Below, piece after piece: positions 47,749 to 56,943 of a stretch of 64,000 nt of DNA. Position 1 is the stretch's first letter; every line of letters begins with the position of its first letter. The DNA lies in contig OZ020267.1 in NCBI GenBank assembly GCA_963971225.1, forward strand, positions 125,243,568 to 125,307,567, in the 5' to 3' direction. A model generated the notes under the pieces. That model was not told where the DNA came from. It made no database searches and saw nothing but the letters and a program-made list of their open reading frames with translations. The stretch comes from Melieria omissa (Eukaryota; Arthropoda; Insecta; Diptera; Ulidiidae). The position numbers and the translations under genes were made by a program.

Positions 47749-47915
47749 AGCATTCCCGAGCAGCGTGTGCACACGAACGAGCCGATCGTCATGTTGACAT
47801 AGGTTGGGCCCTTTTGGCCACAGTCGAAGCACTGCCGATTGCCGGCGCCGCTGGTCACCAGCTCGCGCAGCTCCTTCAGGTACTTGTCGTCCTGTTTCTT
47901 GCGTACGACAGCCAT
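47749..47915 (-). CDS. drongo: drongo, first coding exon (ArfGAP zinc finger, partial)
   Basis: Encodes the start of an AGFG/HRB-type ArfGAP protein. The ATG at 47,915 gives MAVVRKKQDDKYLKELRELV, then the zinc finger CFDC...FVCTRC with exact C-x2-C-x16-C-x2-C spacing (residues 29-52), ending SGM plus CT of a Leu codon at the donor GTAAGT (47,748). This is very close to what is known of Drosophila drongo and vertebrate AGFG1, whose family links Arf GTPase regulation to vesicle traffic and carries NPF/FG motifs later in the protein. The rest of the domain, including the catalytic Arg after GL.PPHRVKS, would be in the next exon, not seen here. The frame stays open upstream of this ATG for about 70 codons without another ATG, so this is the best annotated start. 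Confidence 0.92.
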
Positions 47916-49170
47916 GGCCTGCGCTTGGATGTGCGGCGAGCGGGTCAGCTGCTGGCGCTGGCTCTTAATGTTGGTGCTGTTGTTGTCGGCCTCCTGCTGA
48001 CGTATGGTGCTGCGCAGCGCTGCCGTTGTGCGGGCAGCGGCTTGTAGCGATGTTGCGGATGGTGGTGTGTCGCCGTCGCTGTCTGACGCCGCGAAACGTT
48101 CCGTATCCGATGGGGGGGTCGGTACGGAAGTTCGATTCGGATCCGTGGCGTTGGAATGTAGGGAAGGAGCGTTGTAAATGAAAGCGAACTGAATTTTGAT
48201 CGCTTATACGGAACGGTTGTCGCGACGAAATGGACACTGCGAGCGGCTTTTAACGTACGAAAATTTCAATTATTAGCGCATCGGATTCGAGCACAATTCG
48301 CGGCGCGTCGAAACCGAATAAAACGAAAGGAATTGCTGCCACTGCACTGCGCAGATCGCGGAGACCACACAGCCGTCTGCACTGAGAGAAACGATCGCGC
48401 GGTTTTCAAGCAACTGCCACACAGTCGCTGTGTGTGCGGCAATGACTCAAACAGCCACCACTGCAACTACAACTGCATTAACGCAAACAACAACTGCAAC
48501 TGCAGATAGGCAATAAATATATATCTTTTTTTTAATTTTGTTGTTGTTGCTCTTTTGTGGTTTGCTTTCTGTAATAATTTCCACACTTGGCACCTTTTGC
48601 ACTTTTACGCAACGAAGAAACCACTTTTTTTTGCTAATTGAATTGAAATTCCTGCGCGCAACGCTCACTGCGTCGACAATTGTTGCTGTCGCTGAATTTC
48701 TTCGCTGTTGTCTGCTCGCTGCTGCTGTGCTTTGCGCTTCTGTTTCGTTTATTTTCCTTTTTCGGGGGTTTTTGTTGTAGCTGCTTTAGTAGCAAAATAA
48801 ACGCACCGAAGTGGACAACAATAACAAGTCACCAACAAACAACCACTTCTGCTCTATTCGCTCAACTGAAAGTATCTCACGGATTGGCAAAACGTCAGGA
48901 ACGAAAAGCAAAGATAGCTGGCGCCAGTGTTGCCGCAATGTATCTACGACTAGGCAACACTGCTACTATTGACCTAAACGACTATCTACGAGCCGAGCTG
49001 CATTTCGAGTGCAGTATTCAAAAGTAGTTTTGGCGTGTATCAAAGCAGTGGTAGCCAAACTAACACAATTAGAACTAACACAATGGGAACTAACACAATG
49101 GAAGTTGTAGAAACTTAATTTTAAACTAAGAATTGGTGATAGGTGGGTTGAAATATATTTGATGTGTAGC
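47916..49170 (-). promoter_or_regulatory. drongo: 5' leader and promoter region of drongo (approximate)
   Basis: GC-rich sequence from about 47,916 to 48,470 continues the drongo frame without a stop up to about 48,200 but contains no in-frame ATG. A possible acceptor (AAAATTCAG on the minus strand) lies just downstream of the in-frame TAA, so an upstream exon could join here. From about 48,480 outward there are CAA/GTT-rich repeats. Transcription start not determined. Confidence 0.45.
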
Positions 49171-49176
49171 TCTTAA

Positions 49177-49656
49177 CCCTTTTGCTACAGATTTTTTCTG
49201 GGGAAAGTTAAAATTTTTAATTTACGTTAGGCTTCTATGTGGTTATATTAGCAACATTCCATAAGAAATATTTTAAATGTTCTACTCGGACCCTGTATTT
49301 TAGAGTGTTTTTTTTAAGAGAGCAACAACATCGTTGTGGCTGTAATAACTACTTAAACATAAAACGTTTTACGCATTACGAATATTTGCATATTTCTTCA
49401 TTTACTTTGGCCAAAATTAGTTTAAAAAAATTTCTAAATTGAAAGAAAACGTCAAATTAAAAAGTTATCTAAATTATCTGCTTCTTCCTCCTTTACTATG
49501 TCAAGATATACCATTTAAAAAACGTGTATACTTCCCTTAAATATTCAATTTATTAATTTCTTATTTTTCCTAAAACTTCAAACTATTCTAAGGACTAACA
49601 AAAAATGTATTATTGAAACCACAGAGGGTTCAGACGTCCACAAAGTAGCATATTGA
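49177..49656. mobile_element. TTAA MITE (family A, copy 2), right end lost
   Basis: Starts TTAA then CCCTTTTGCTACAG at 49,173. It follows the 19.2-kb copy closely for about 480 bp (GGCTTCTATGTGGTTRTATT, GCAACATTCCATAAGAA, ACTCGGACCCTGTATTT). It stops at CACAAAGTAGCA, about 40 bp short of where the right end should be, and is replaced there by another element. Confidence 0.8.
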
Positions 49657-50289
49657 CATTCTAGTCTAGAAACCTTGATTTTAAGATGATTTTGCAGGCG
49701 TAATTAGAAAACCAACAGTAATAATTTTTACTATCCATGTTTTTATCAGTTTTTTATTGATACTTGAATCAAGTTAATCAACATTGAAGTCGGTAGAGGT
49801 CGACAAAGTGGGGACTTAAAAAAAGTGTCTCCTGGTTGACGTGATTCCAATCCTCTTGGTGATTTGAAACATAAAAATAAGGTTAGTTCTTATTAAACAA
49901 GGAGAGGTAGAATTATTTGGGTGTTGCCGACGAAAATTTGACACAAAATGGCGTTTCTCTGAAAATAAACATAATTTTTTTCTTCCTTTTTTCAACCTTG
50001 GTCATTCTTGAAAAATAGTAAAAAAAATTGCAAAAACCCCTACGACGAGAAAATTTTGTATTATGAAAGTCTGTTAAAAATTTCAAGTAAATCGGTGCAT
50101 TAGAACTAGAGATATCATGACAACCCTATCGAAAGACGTAGTTTTGAGAAAAACGTGTTTAAAGTCTCATTGCGGGCAGTCTGAATAAATTCGAAAATAA
50201 TTCAAATTTCCGTAAATCCTCCTAGAGGCTAAAGGTCTAAACTTTACAAATATGAAAACATTTTTTTTTCGAATTTCTAGACTAGAATA
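49657..50289. mobile_element. Inverted-repeat element, 633 bp
   Basis: Ends share 15-bp ATTCTAGTCTAGAAA in inverted orientation (49,658 and 50,288 leftward). The right flank continues ACCCTCTTAA, so a TTAA lies next to the right end. No matching TTAA lies at the left, where it abuts the truncated family A MITE. The interior shares GAGAAAAACGTGTTTAAAGT with the TTAA MITE at 22.5 kb. Confidence 0.55.
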
Positions 50290-50434
50290 CCCTCTTAAAT
50301 GGTAAAGAAAATGTTTGATTTAAATGCGACGAAACTGCAGCTGTTAAAGTGGAAATGTTTTCCTTTTAAAGTGGGAACCGTAGTCAACTGAGTCGTTAGA
50401 GCGTTTTGTGTGTTTGACGACTGCAACGGCGCCA

Positions 50435-50629
50435 ATGCGTCTGTCAAAGTATAAAATCAATAGCTTCTATAGAGACGATTATTTTAACGACTACACGATC
50501 ACCAACCACAGTTGCGTCTGTCGTCAAACTTTGAATTATTTCATAAGCGAAAAAACAGATGCTTTAAGTTTACTCCCGAATATTAAAGTGGATATAGACA
50601 AATGCTTAGTAGAAGAGGAGGAAGAATAG
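50435..50629 (+). CDS. Candidate small ORF, 64 residues, unidentified
   Basis: From ATG at 50,435 (CCAATG): MRLSKYKINSFYRDDYFNDY, then a Cys pair (CVC), LNYFISEKTDALSLLPNIKV and an acidic end VEEEEE, TAG. The composition is protein-like and the stretch is less AT-rich than its flanks. I recognise no family and see no splice partner or nearby poly(A) signal. It lies about 640 bp upstream of the PSMG3-like gene on the same strand. Could be a real small gene, a gene remnant or chance. Confidence 0.3.
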   Translation: MRLSKYKINSFYRDDYFNDYTITNHSCVCRQTLNYFISEKTDALSLLPNIKVDIDKCLVEEEEE

Positions 50630-51270
50630 TCAAACCACAAACAATTTGTGATAAGGCGCACAAAAACCATGGTTTTACTGCTGCTGCTGCCACTTTATTG
50701 AAATTGATTAGTGTGGCAATGTTTTCGGTCTATTAGAACGTAAATCGTAGTTCCTTTAGAGAATTAGAAAGCAATTTGCAGAGTTGCTTGTGTGAATATT
50801 TACTAAATTAGCTACAACTAATATAATTTCTAATATATATTTCTTTAATTTAAGGTTTCTCGTACTAGAAATAGTTGCTTACGAAAGTAACACAATAGAT
50901 TTGGTGCCCCTGCCATTCCATCTAATTAAATCTATTGCTATTTCGCTGATTTAATTCCATTTTAATGACTTAATACGAGTCTCACAAGAATTAAACAAAA
51001 TCCCTCTAAAATATATAAATTTGTTCGCAAATATTCTGTCCTATCATAGCCAATTATTTACTTGTTAATTCAAAGCTTATGAATTGCTATAACAGCCACC
51101 TACGAATTATTTGCACAACAACACTGCCCGGAGCAACGGTCAGGCGTGTGTCAGAAATCTGCGCAACTGTCAAAGTATGACCAAACAACTTGCAAAAAAA
51201 TAACACCGCAACAATTTGCTTATAAACAATTGAAACTTTTTGATATAAATTGCTTGCAATATTAGAAAAA
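50630..51270. other. Intergenic, upstream of PSMG3-like gene
   Basis: AT-rich. It presumably holds the promoter of the PSMG3-like gene, but no motif was clear enough to call. Confidence 0.4.
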
Positions 51271-51751
51271 ATGTCTGAGGCAATTTTAACAAAGAGCGTC
51301 AGCCCCGGATTTAACGCACAGCTGCGCTGCGACATTGGCCAAGTGCCCACAGAGTTTGTATTTCACCGCTTCGCCAATCGCTGGTTCCTGCTCATCACCC
51401 AGTACGGGAAAATTCCCAACCTATATTCGATCAAGTTCGACATTGACGCGAACGACGAGCAGCTCAAAGTGACGCCAGTGGTATGCGGATATTCTTGAAA
51501 TGTGAAATGTAAATAACTCGTGGTTTTTCTTGCCTTAGGATCATCCCGAGTTCCACATGTCGGTTCCGGTGACAATGAAATGCAATTTAGGCGTTGATAA
51601 AGCAGAAGTACGCGGCGGCATACAGTTTCTTATAAACAAAACCAAACTGAACCGCTGCCCCACTGAGATTCTCATTTGCCTCGGCCTCAAGCAGATAGAC
51701 GGCGACGTGCTGCGCGCCGTGGCCGAAACACTGGACAAAATCATAACGTAA
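51271..51751 (+). CDS. PSMG3: Proteasome assembly chaperone 3 homologue (PSMG3-like)
   Basis: Two exons, 51,271-51,480 and 51,539-51,751, with a 58-bp GTATGC...TTAG intron, give 140 residues. Residues 25-58 (VPTEFVFHRFANRWFLLITQ, YGKIPNLYS) align with the conserved PSMG3 segment VPT.VV...F......L.TQ.GK...L. The C-terminal half (CNLGVDKAEVRGGIQFL ... ILICLGLKQ ... VAETLDKII) matches the second half of that small fold. PSMG3 proteins pair with PSMG4 and help assemble the proteasome alpha ring in the cytosol. The start is the first ATG in frame after AAAAA; human PSMG3 is 122 residues, so length fits. AATAAA signals at 51,809 and 51,813 end the transcript just before the convergent RpLP1. The call rests on remembered family alignment and not on a search. 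Confidence 0.8.
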
Positions 51752-51808
51752 CGACGTAAACAAGTCGCCCAGGGCCCACCCACTCATATGTTAAGCTCGA
51801 TTAAATCG

Positions 51809-51818
51809 AATAAATAAA
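51809..51818 (+). terminator. Poly(A) signals of the PSMG3-like gene
   Basis: Overlapping AATAAATAAA about 58 bp after the stop codon. Confidence 0.75.
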
Positions 51819-51861
51819 GCCTGCAGTTTCACCTTCTTAAGTAAAAAAAACACTACAATCT

Positions 51862-51867
51862 TTTATT
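51862..51867 (-). terminator. RpLP1: Poly(A) signal of RpLP1
   Basis: AATAAA on the minus strand, about 130 bp past the RpLP1 stop. It sits about 50 bp from the oppositely directed signals of the PSMG3-like gene. Confidence 0.65.
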
Positions 51868-51995
51868 TGTACAATAAAACGTGTACAAACACGAAAATAC
51901 GCCACTCTCACAGCTGGCCAGACATGTCGCACTTTTCTTTACATTAAAAAAGGTTTTTTTTTCAGATACGGAAGTGCCGAGTTTCAGCCTTGCGC

Positions 51996-52509
51996 TTAGT
52001 CGAAGAGACCGAAGCCCATGTCATCATCGGACTCCTCGGGCTCTTCCTCCTTCTTCTTCTCCTCCTTCTTGGCCTCAGCAGCTGGTGCGGCATCAGCAGC
52101 AGCAGCAGCGACGCCACCAGCAGGGGCAGCAGCACCGACACCGGAGCCAATGTTGGTGATCAAGTCCTTGACATTGATGCCCTCCAACGCCTTAGCGAAC
52201 AGACCGGGCCAGTAGGGCTCCACCTCAACGCTGGCAGCCTTCAGAATGGTGGAGATTTTCTCACCCTGTAAAACAAAATTATGAAATTAGTCATGAAATA
52301 ACAATGTAACATTAAAAATCGTGACAAACGCAACAGAGACAAAGCGCGGCACAGTGATTTTAAAGATATTTGCAGATTATTTATGGTGCTTTGCATTTGT
52401 GGCAGTTGGCGCAATTCCCAGCATTTGGTATACTTACAGTGACAGCGACATCGTCGTCGACCAGAATGAGGGCGGCGTAAACGCAGGCGAGTTCAGCTTT
52501 GTTGGACAT
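51996..52509 (-). CDS. RpLP1: 60S acidic ribosomal protein P1
   Basis: Two exons: 52,438-52,509 (24 codons, [20 protein letters not shown] and VAVT) and 51,996-52,265 (89 codons plus TAA), giving 113 residues, the usual P1 length. The intron is GTAAGT...TTACAG. The N-terminal helical dimerisation domain (residues 1-65) is followed by an Ala/Gly/Pro hinge and a Lys/Glu-rich stretch. The protein ends in the invariant stalk peptide [11 protein letters not shown], which in this family contacts elongation factors. P1 pairs with P2 on P0 to form the lateral stalk of the large ribosomal subunit. It is transcribed in the same direction as ebi and converges with the PSMG3-like gene. Confidence 0.97.
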
Positions 52510-52621
52510 GGTTGCGTTGATTTCTTCCTTCAAATATTGGTGCAAGTTGCCAAAAATTTGTTTTTTGTTAAAATTTGGCCTTAGCTCAAGACGAGAACAA
52601 GCACACCTGACAAAATCCTAA

Positions 52622-52640
52622 ACCGGAAAGAAAGAGTACA
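52622..52640 (-). promoter_or_regulatory. RpLP1: TCT-type initiator of RpLP1
   Basis: Read on the minus strand, CTCTTTCTTTCCGG lies about 115-130 bp upstream of the start codon. Fly ribosomal protein genes start transcription at such pyrimidine (TCT) initiators. Exact start base not known. Confidence 0.6.
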
Positions 52641-53294
52641 CTTGAAGTTGGTGGCGCTACATCAAATGTCAAATATTTCAATTTTGTAACGAGTGAATGT
52701 CAAAGTAACGAGTAAAATGCCGGTCAGAGGAAATTTCTCGGCAAATCAGAACAGAGTTGTTATAGTTGGAATTTGGGTTCATTTAGGTAATCTCGTTTGA
52801 GCTAAAAAAGGAACTGAGATTTGAGAATTATTCAAGCTGTGCATGTTTACTAAACTCCGGCGAGTTTATACTCTTTGCTTTTAATAACTTAAAAAATTTA
52901 ACCTTATAAATTTAAACATTGTACGAAAAAATACATAATTTTGAATTTATTTCTAAATTCACATGTCGAAGTAACGATGGTTTAATTGTATCAGAGAATT
53001 TGAGGCGAAATTTTCCAACTCAGAGTCCACAGTAGCCAATTCGCGTCCGAAAACATAAGAAACATCTCTTCCAATTCCAATGGGTCGTCCACAGGGTCTG
53101 AGTTGGTGCCGTGAAATGTGCATACCTGGAGTTTAAAAATCGCAAATTAAGTCTCCAAACGAAGTGAATAATGTTTATTGTAATTTGTCTTGCTTAAATG
53201 TTACATTTCACTTTAAGAGTGTGCTTTATGCTTTGCAGAATGTGAATCGAGTGCGCGGAAACCGCCACAGGCCAGTTGCCGCGCTTGGTTTTGT
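52641..53294. other. Intergenic between RpLP1 and ebi
   Basis: About 650 bp without coding features. It contains the RpLP1 promoter side and the end of the ebi transcript. Confidence 0.5.
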
Positions 53295-53300
53295 TTTATT
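53295..53300 (-). terminator. ebi: Candidate poly(A) signal of ebi
   Basis: AATAAA on the minus strand about 325 bp past the ebi stop; another candidate lies at 53,174-53,179. Confidence 0.5.
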
Positions 53301-53623
53301 GTGGGCTTGAAATGCACAGAAATCAGTTGCAGAGTGCCGATTTAACTTAACACTACTTTACTGTAAAGCAAGTCAGAGTACAAATAAGTGAAACCTATGC
53401 GCTAAGTTTTAAAACTTACTGTTTACACATCTCGCTTAAGATTAGAAAATAAAAACGGCCGTTTTACATCCTTCACTGCAGCGCGTAGTCAAAAGTCAAT
53501 AAATCAAAATACAAATACAAAAACGTCCTCCTCAAAGGCTGCTCTTTTCTGGCCTCCATTTCCCATTCAATCGCCTTGGCTTTAGTAGGCAAACGATTTG
53601 CGCGTCAACGGCGACGATGCCGA

Positions 53624-55710
53624 TCAGAACTTTCTCAGGTCCAGCACGAATACGCTGCCGTCCGAGGCGCTGGCGCCCACTTTGGTGCCCTTCGAGTTCC
53701 AGCACACCTCGAAGATGCCGCCGGTGCCTTTGTAGCTGTGCACCAGCTGTCCGGTCTGCGTGCTCCAGATGTGCACGCACTTGTCGAAGCTGCCCGATGC
53801 AAGGAACTTTCCGTCCGGGCTGAACGCCACCGAATACACCGGCTCCGTGTGCTTGGTCAGCGTGTGTATGCAAGTGCCGCGGTCCACGTCCCACAGGCGC
53901 ACTGTGGAGTCAAACGAGGCGGAGGCAAGTATCAAGTTCGTGTTGGGATTGAGCGTGCCCGGACCGGTGGGAGACCACTTGATGGTGTATATCTCCTTGG
54001 AATGTGCCTGCAGGTCATGGCAGCATTTGTCCTGCTTCATGCTCCAGATCTTCAGCGTCATGTCGTCCGAGCAGGACGCGAGCAACTGACCCTGCGGACA
54101 CCACTTGATGGCGTTCACCTCGTTGGTGTGGCCCTTGAATGTCTTGATCGGATTGTCCACGCCCAGCTTACACACGTGTATGCGCTGGTCGGTACTGCAC
54201 GAGGCGAACGACACGTTTGTCTGCCAGTCGACATCCAGTGCGGGCGCGTTGTGGAAGGAGAACTGTTGCGTGCACTGGCCAGTCGAAGCGTCCCAAATGA
54301 TGGTAGTCTTGTCAACGCCAGCTGAAAGTATGTAGTTGCCGCGTTTGTTCCATTTCAGTGCGAAAATCGGACCCTTGTGCTGGCCCAGTGTGGAGGCCAG
54401 ACGGCCGTCTGTCTTCCAAATGCGCGCGTAGCCATCGTAGCTGCCAGTAGCCAGCAGCGTGCCATCACACTGAAAGAAAACCGATTTAAATTAATGCGAA
54501 TGCGCTGTCCGCAACCACTACTTACATTCCAGTCCAGCGATGTGACGTCCTTGTTGCTGGGCACCTCGGCGCCTCCCTTCTGTATGCAGTGGCGCAGCAC
54601 CAGTTGATTGGGGCTGGCCATGGCGTCGGACATGTCCCAGATGCGTGCTGTGCTGTCGCCGGAGCCGCTGGCCAGCAGGTCGCGGCTGGGATTCCAGGCG
54701 CATATGAACACCTCGCTTTCGTGGCCGCGCAGCACAGTTGCCTTGGAGGCGGGAATCTCAATGCTCTGATCAATGTCCATGGGCTCGCCGCCCCCGGATG
54801 CGTTGCCATTGCCGCTCAGTGACTGCGCAACGTTGCCTGTGCTACTGGGCGTGGGTCCTGAACTGGTAGTGTTGCCGGTCGATGCGGTGGTGGCGCTGGT
54901 GGTCGGAATCGATGTGGCAGCGGCCCCAGTCGAGGCAGTGTTGCCTGCCGCAGCCGCCTCGTTTGTGCTGGCCGACGTGGCCACGCTGCTGCTGCCATTT
55001 GTTGATGTAGTAGACGCAGCGTCATCGGCAACGCCCGTCGAACTGGGTCCTCCTTCGGACGCATTGGGCTTCTTGCCCGCTGCAGCTGCAGTATCGCTGC
55101 CACTCGCAGTTACTGTTGCTGCACCGCCAGGGCCAGCTGTGGCACCTGCGGAGGCGCCACTCGCATTGGCTGTAGCGCCTGCACTTGAATCTGTTTCGCT
55201 CGAATCCGCTGCGGAGCTGGCTGTGCCGCCATTGCCCGAGTCAGCACCGGCAGCTGCGCCAGCGCCAGAGCTGGCCTCAGTTTTCACTTCTGCTTTGACG
55301 TTACCCGGAGCGCCTGCGGCGGCATTGCTATCTGCGCTCGTCTTGCCGGACTCCGTCTTGATGGCGGGCACCTTGGGCGGCTTCACCTCCGGCATGACAG
55401 CATCGATCAGGCTCAAGCCCTCGACGGGCCGGCCCGTCTCGCCGTCCTCGCCTACACTCCACTCGACTTCCGTGTACATGAGGCCCTTCTGTAGAATGGT
55501 CAGCAGTGCGGCCGGCGGCACGAGGGCGCCATTAATGTTGCTCTGCGAGATGTGCGACTCCACACCAAATACAAACGCCGAGTGCACAAAACCTGCAAAA
55601 CATGACAATCACAATGCTGGTCTAAGCGGCGCACCGGAAAATATGCACTTACCGGACTCTTGCAGATATCTGTAGACTAAAAAATTAACTTCGTCGCTGG
55701 AGAAACTCAT
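53624..55710 (-). CDS. ebi: ebi, F-box-like/WD-repeat protein (TBL1/TBLR1 homologue)
   Basis: Three exons: 55,653-55,710, 54,526-55,592 and 53,624-54,469, joined by GT...AG introns of 60 and 56 bp, give 656 residues. Residues 1-36 ([20 protein letters not shown], then [14 protein letters not shown]) are a LisH dimerisation motif, followed by an F-box-like region to about 90. Residues of roughly 95-300 are an Ala/Ser/Thr/Gly-rich linker. From about 306 come eight WD blades, ending TARIWD, YARIWK, TIIWD, IHVCKL, LKIWSM, VRLWDV, VHIWST and VFVLDL. The family acts in the nucleus with SMRTER/NCoR-HDAC complexes in corepressor exchange and ubiquitin-linked turnover; in flies ebi works in EGFR and Notch signalling. 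Drosophila Ebi is about 700 residues, so the length fits. All three exons are open. Confidence 0.97.
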
Positions 55711-56031
55711 GTTGTGGCCGTCGGCGCTGTGTCGTTCGGATGGTACTCTTCACTAGTTGCAATTCGCAATGGTGCCGCACTTTGTGTTTACTGCCTTCAA
55801 TATGAAATTTATTTACTGTTTTTCGTTCACTTTTTGCATATTTTTATGCTACATTAGCATTACTTGCCATAAATCAATGCGTCAGCAGCAAAGGACTCAA
55901 AACATTTGGGGGAAAAATGCGAAAAACTTCCTAAACTTTTGACGTCGCGACTGGCAAGTGTGCCTAATTTTTTCTGCGGCGCTGCCAGATTGCTATGCTA
56001 CTGTGAAAATGAGCTTTAGATGGCATTATAA

Positions 56032-56039
56032 TATCGATA
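56032..56039. promoter_or_regulatory. DRE motif TATCGATA between ebi and AP-2alpha
   Basis: Exact DREF binding site about 320 bp upstream of the ebi start codon. DRE sites are common at fly housekeeping promoters. It most likely serves ebi, but could act on the divergent AP-2alpha side. Confidence 0.55.
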
Positions 56040-56439
56040 GTTTCGATTGTCTTAGTAGAATTATTTTTTACAAATAGCAAACAATTGTTAACAATTTCTG
56101 GGCAACTGGGCAAATGGTAAAAATACTATGGCTGAATGTTTTTTACAGTTAAAAAAATCACTAAGCCTCTAGCAATTTTACTTGTGCCACCGATATAAGT
56201 TAGCTGGATTTTTAAGAAATTTCTACTTGCTGAACATCATTTCGTTAAGATCTTATGCTCCTGAAAAATTCTTTACAAAAGGTATCTCAAGCCAAAGTGT
56301 TTATGATACTTCTTTTTCTTTGATACACTTGTCACATTCACCGGCATATTCATTTTTTACATGAATTCCATAAATTTCCCACTTCAAGTGGCATCTCTTG
56401 CTATTGTGTCGAAGACGATCCTAAGCGAATGAGGAGAGA

Positions 56440-56943
56440 ATGCACGGAACGAGGTGACAGCTTGAACTCGCTGCACTGTCAGAAACGAGCCGAAACTGAA
56501 ACGGCGACTTGGCAGCATTTGCAACCGAAAAGTCAGCGTAGGGAGGAAAATCAATAAAAATTTTCATTTGCTGTGCTAAATGTTTGTGCAAAAAATTCGC
56601 TGAATAAACGCGTTGAAAAATAGAAAGTGCTTGCTTCATAACACAAAATCAGCGCAACATTTAATTCGAATCGATCAGCAATTGAAGAGTTGATAATTTT
56701 TGCAACGCCCATCGGAAGTGAGTACGCGAAAAGCGCCCGTGGAAGAAATCGAAGAAAACTTTTTGAAGAAGCCGTCGTCGTCGTCGTGTCGTAGTCGTTG
56801 CCGTCGCAGTCGTTGTAACAATTGCAGTCGCAGCAAAAAGGGGGCGACTCCGGTGCTGTAATCTCAGTTGGGGGATAAGTTGATAAAAGAAAATTTGCCC
56901 TGCAGGCGAAGGGAAACGCAAACGTGGAGTGCGGCTGCAGCAA
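56440..56943 (+). promoter_or_regulatory. Possible upstream leader exon of AP-2alpha
   Basis: GC-richer stretch with (CGT)n near 56,771 and plausible plus-strand donors at 56,716 (GGAA|GTGAGT) and 56,943 (GCAA|GTAAGC). A matching acceptor, ATCAACAG|G, lies at 59,139, just ahead of the AP-2alpha start codon. No long sensible ORF on either strand. The link is inferred from splice signals only. Confidence 0.35.

Noticed and set aside
53576..54325. A 249-codon open frame on the plus strand
   Set aside because: Antisense shadow of the ebi WD-repeat exon; no recognisable domain.
54773..55675. A 300-codon open frame on the plus strand inside ebi
   Set aside because: It is antisense to the GC-rich, Ala/Ser/Thr-rich ebi linker and is explained by base composition; the minus-strand gene is certain.
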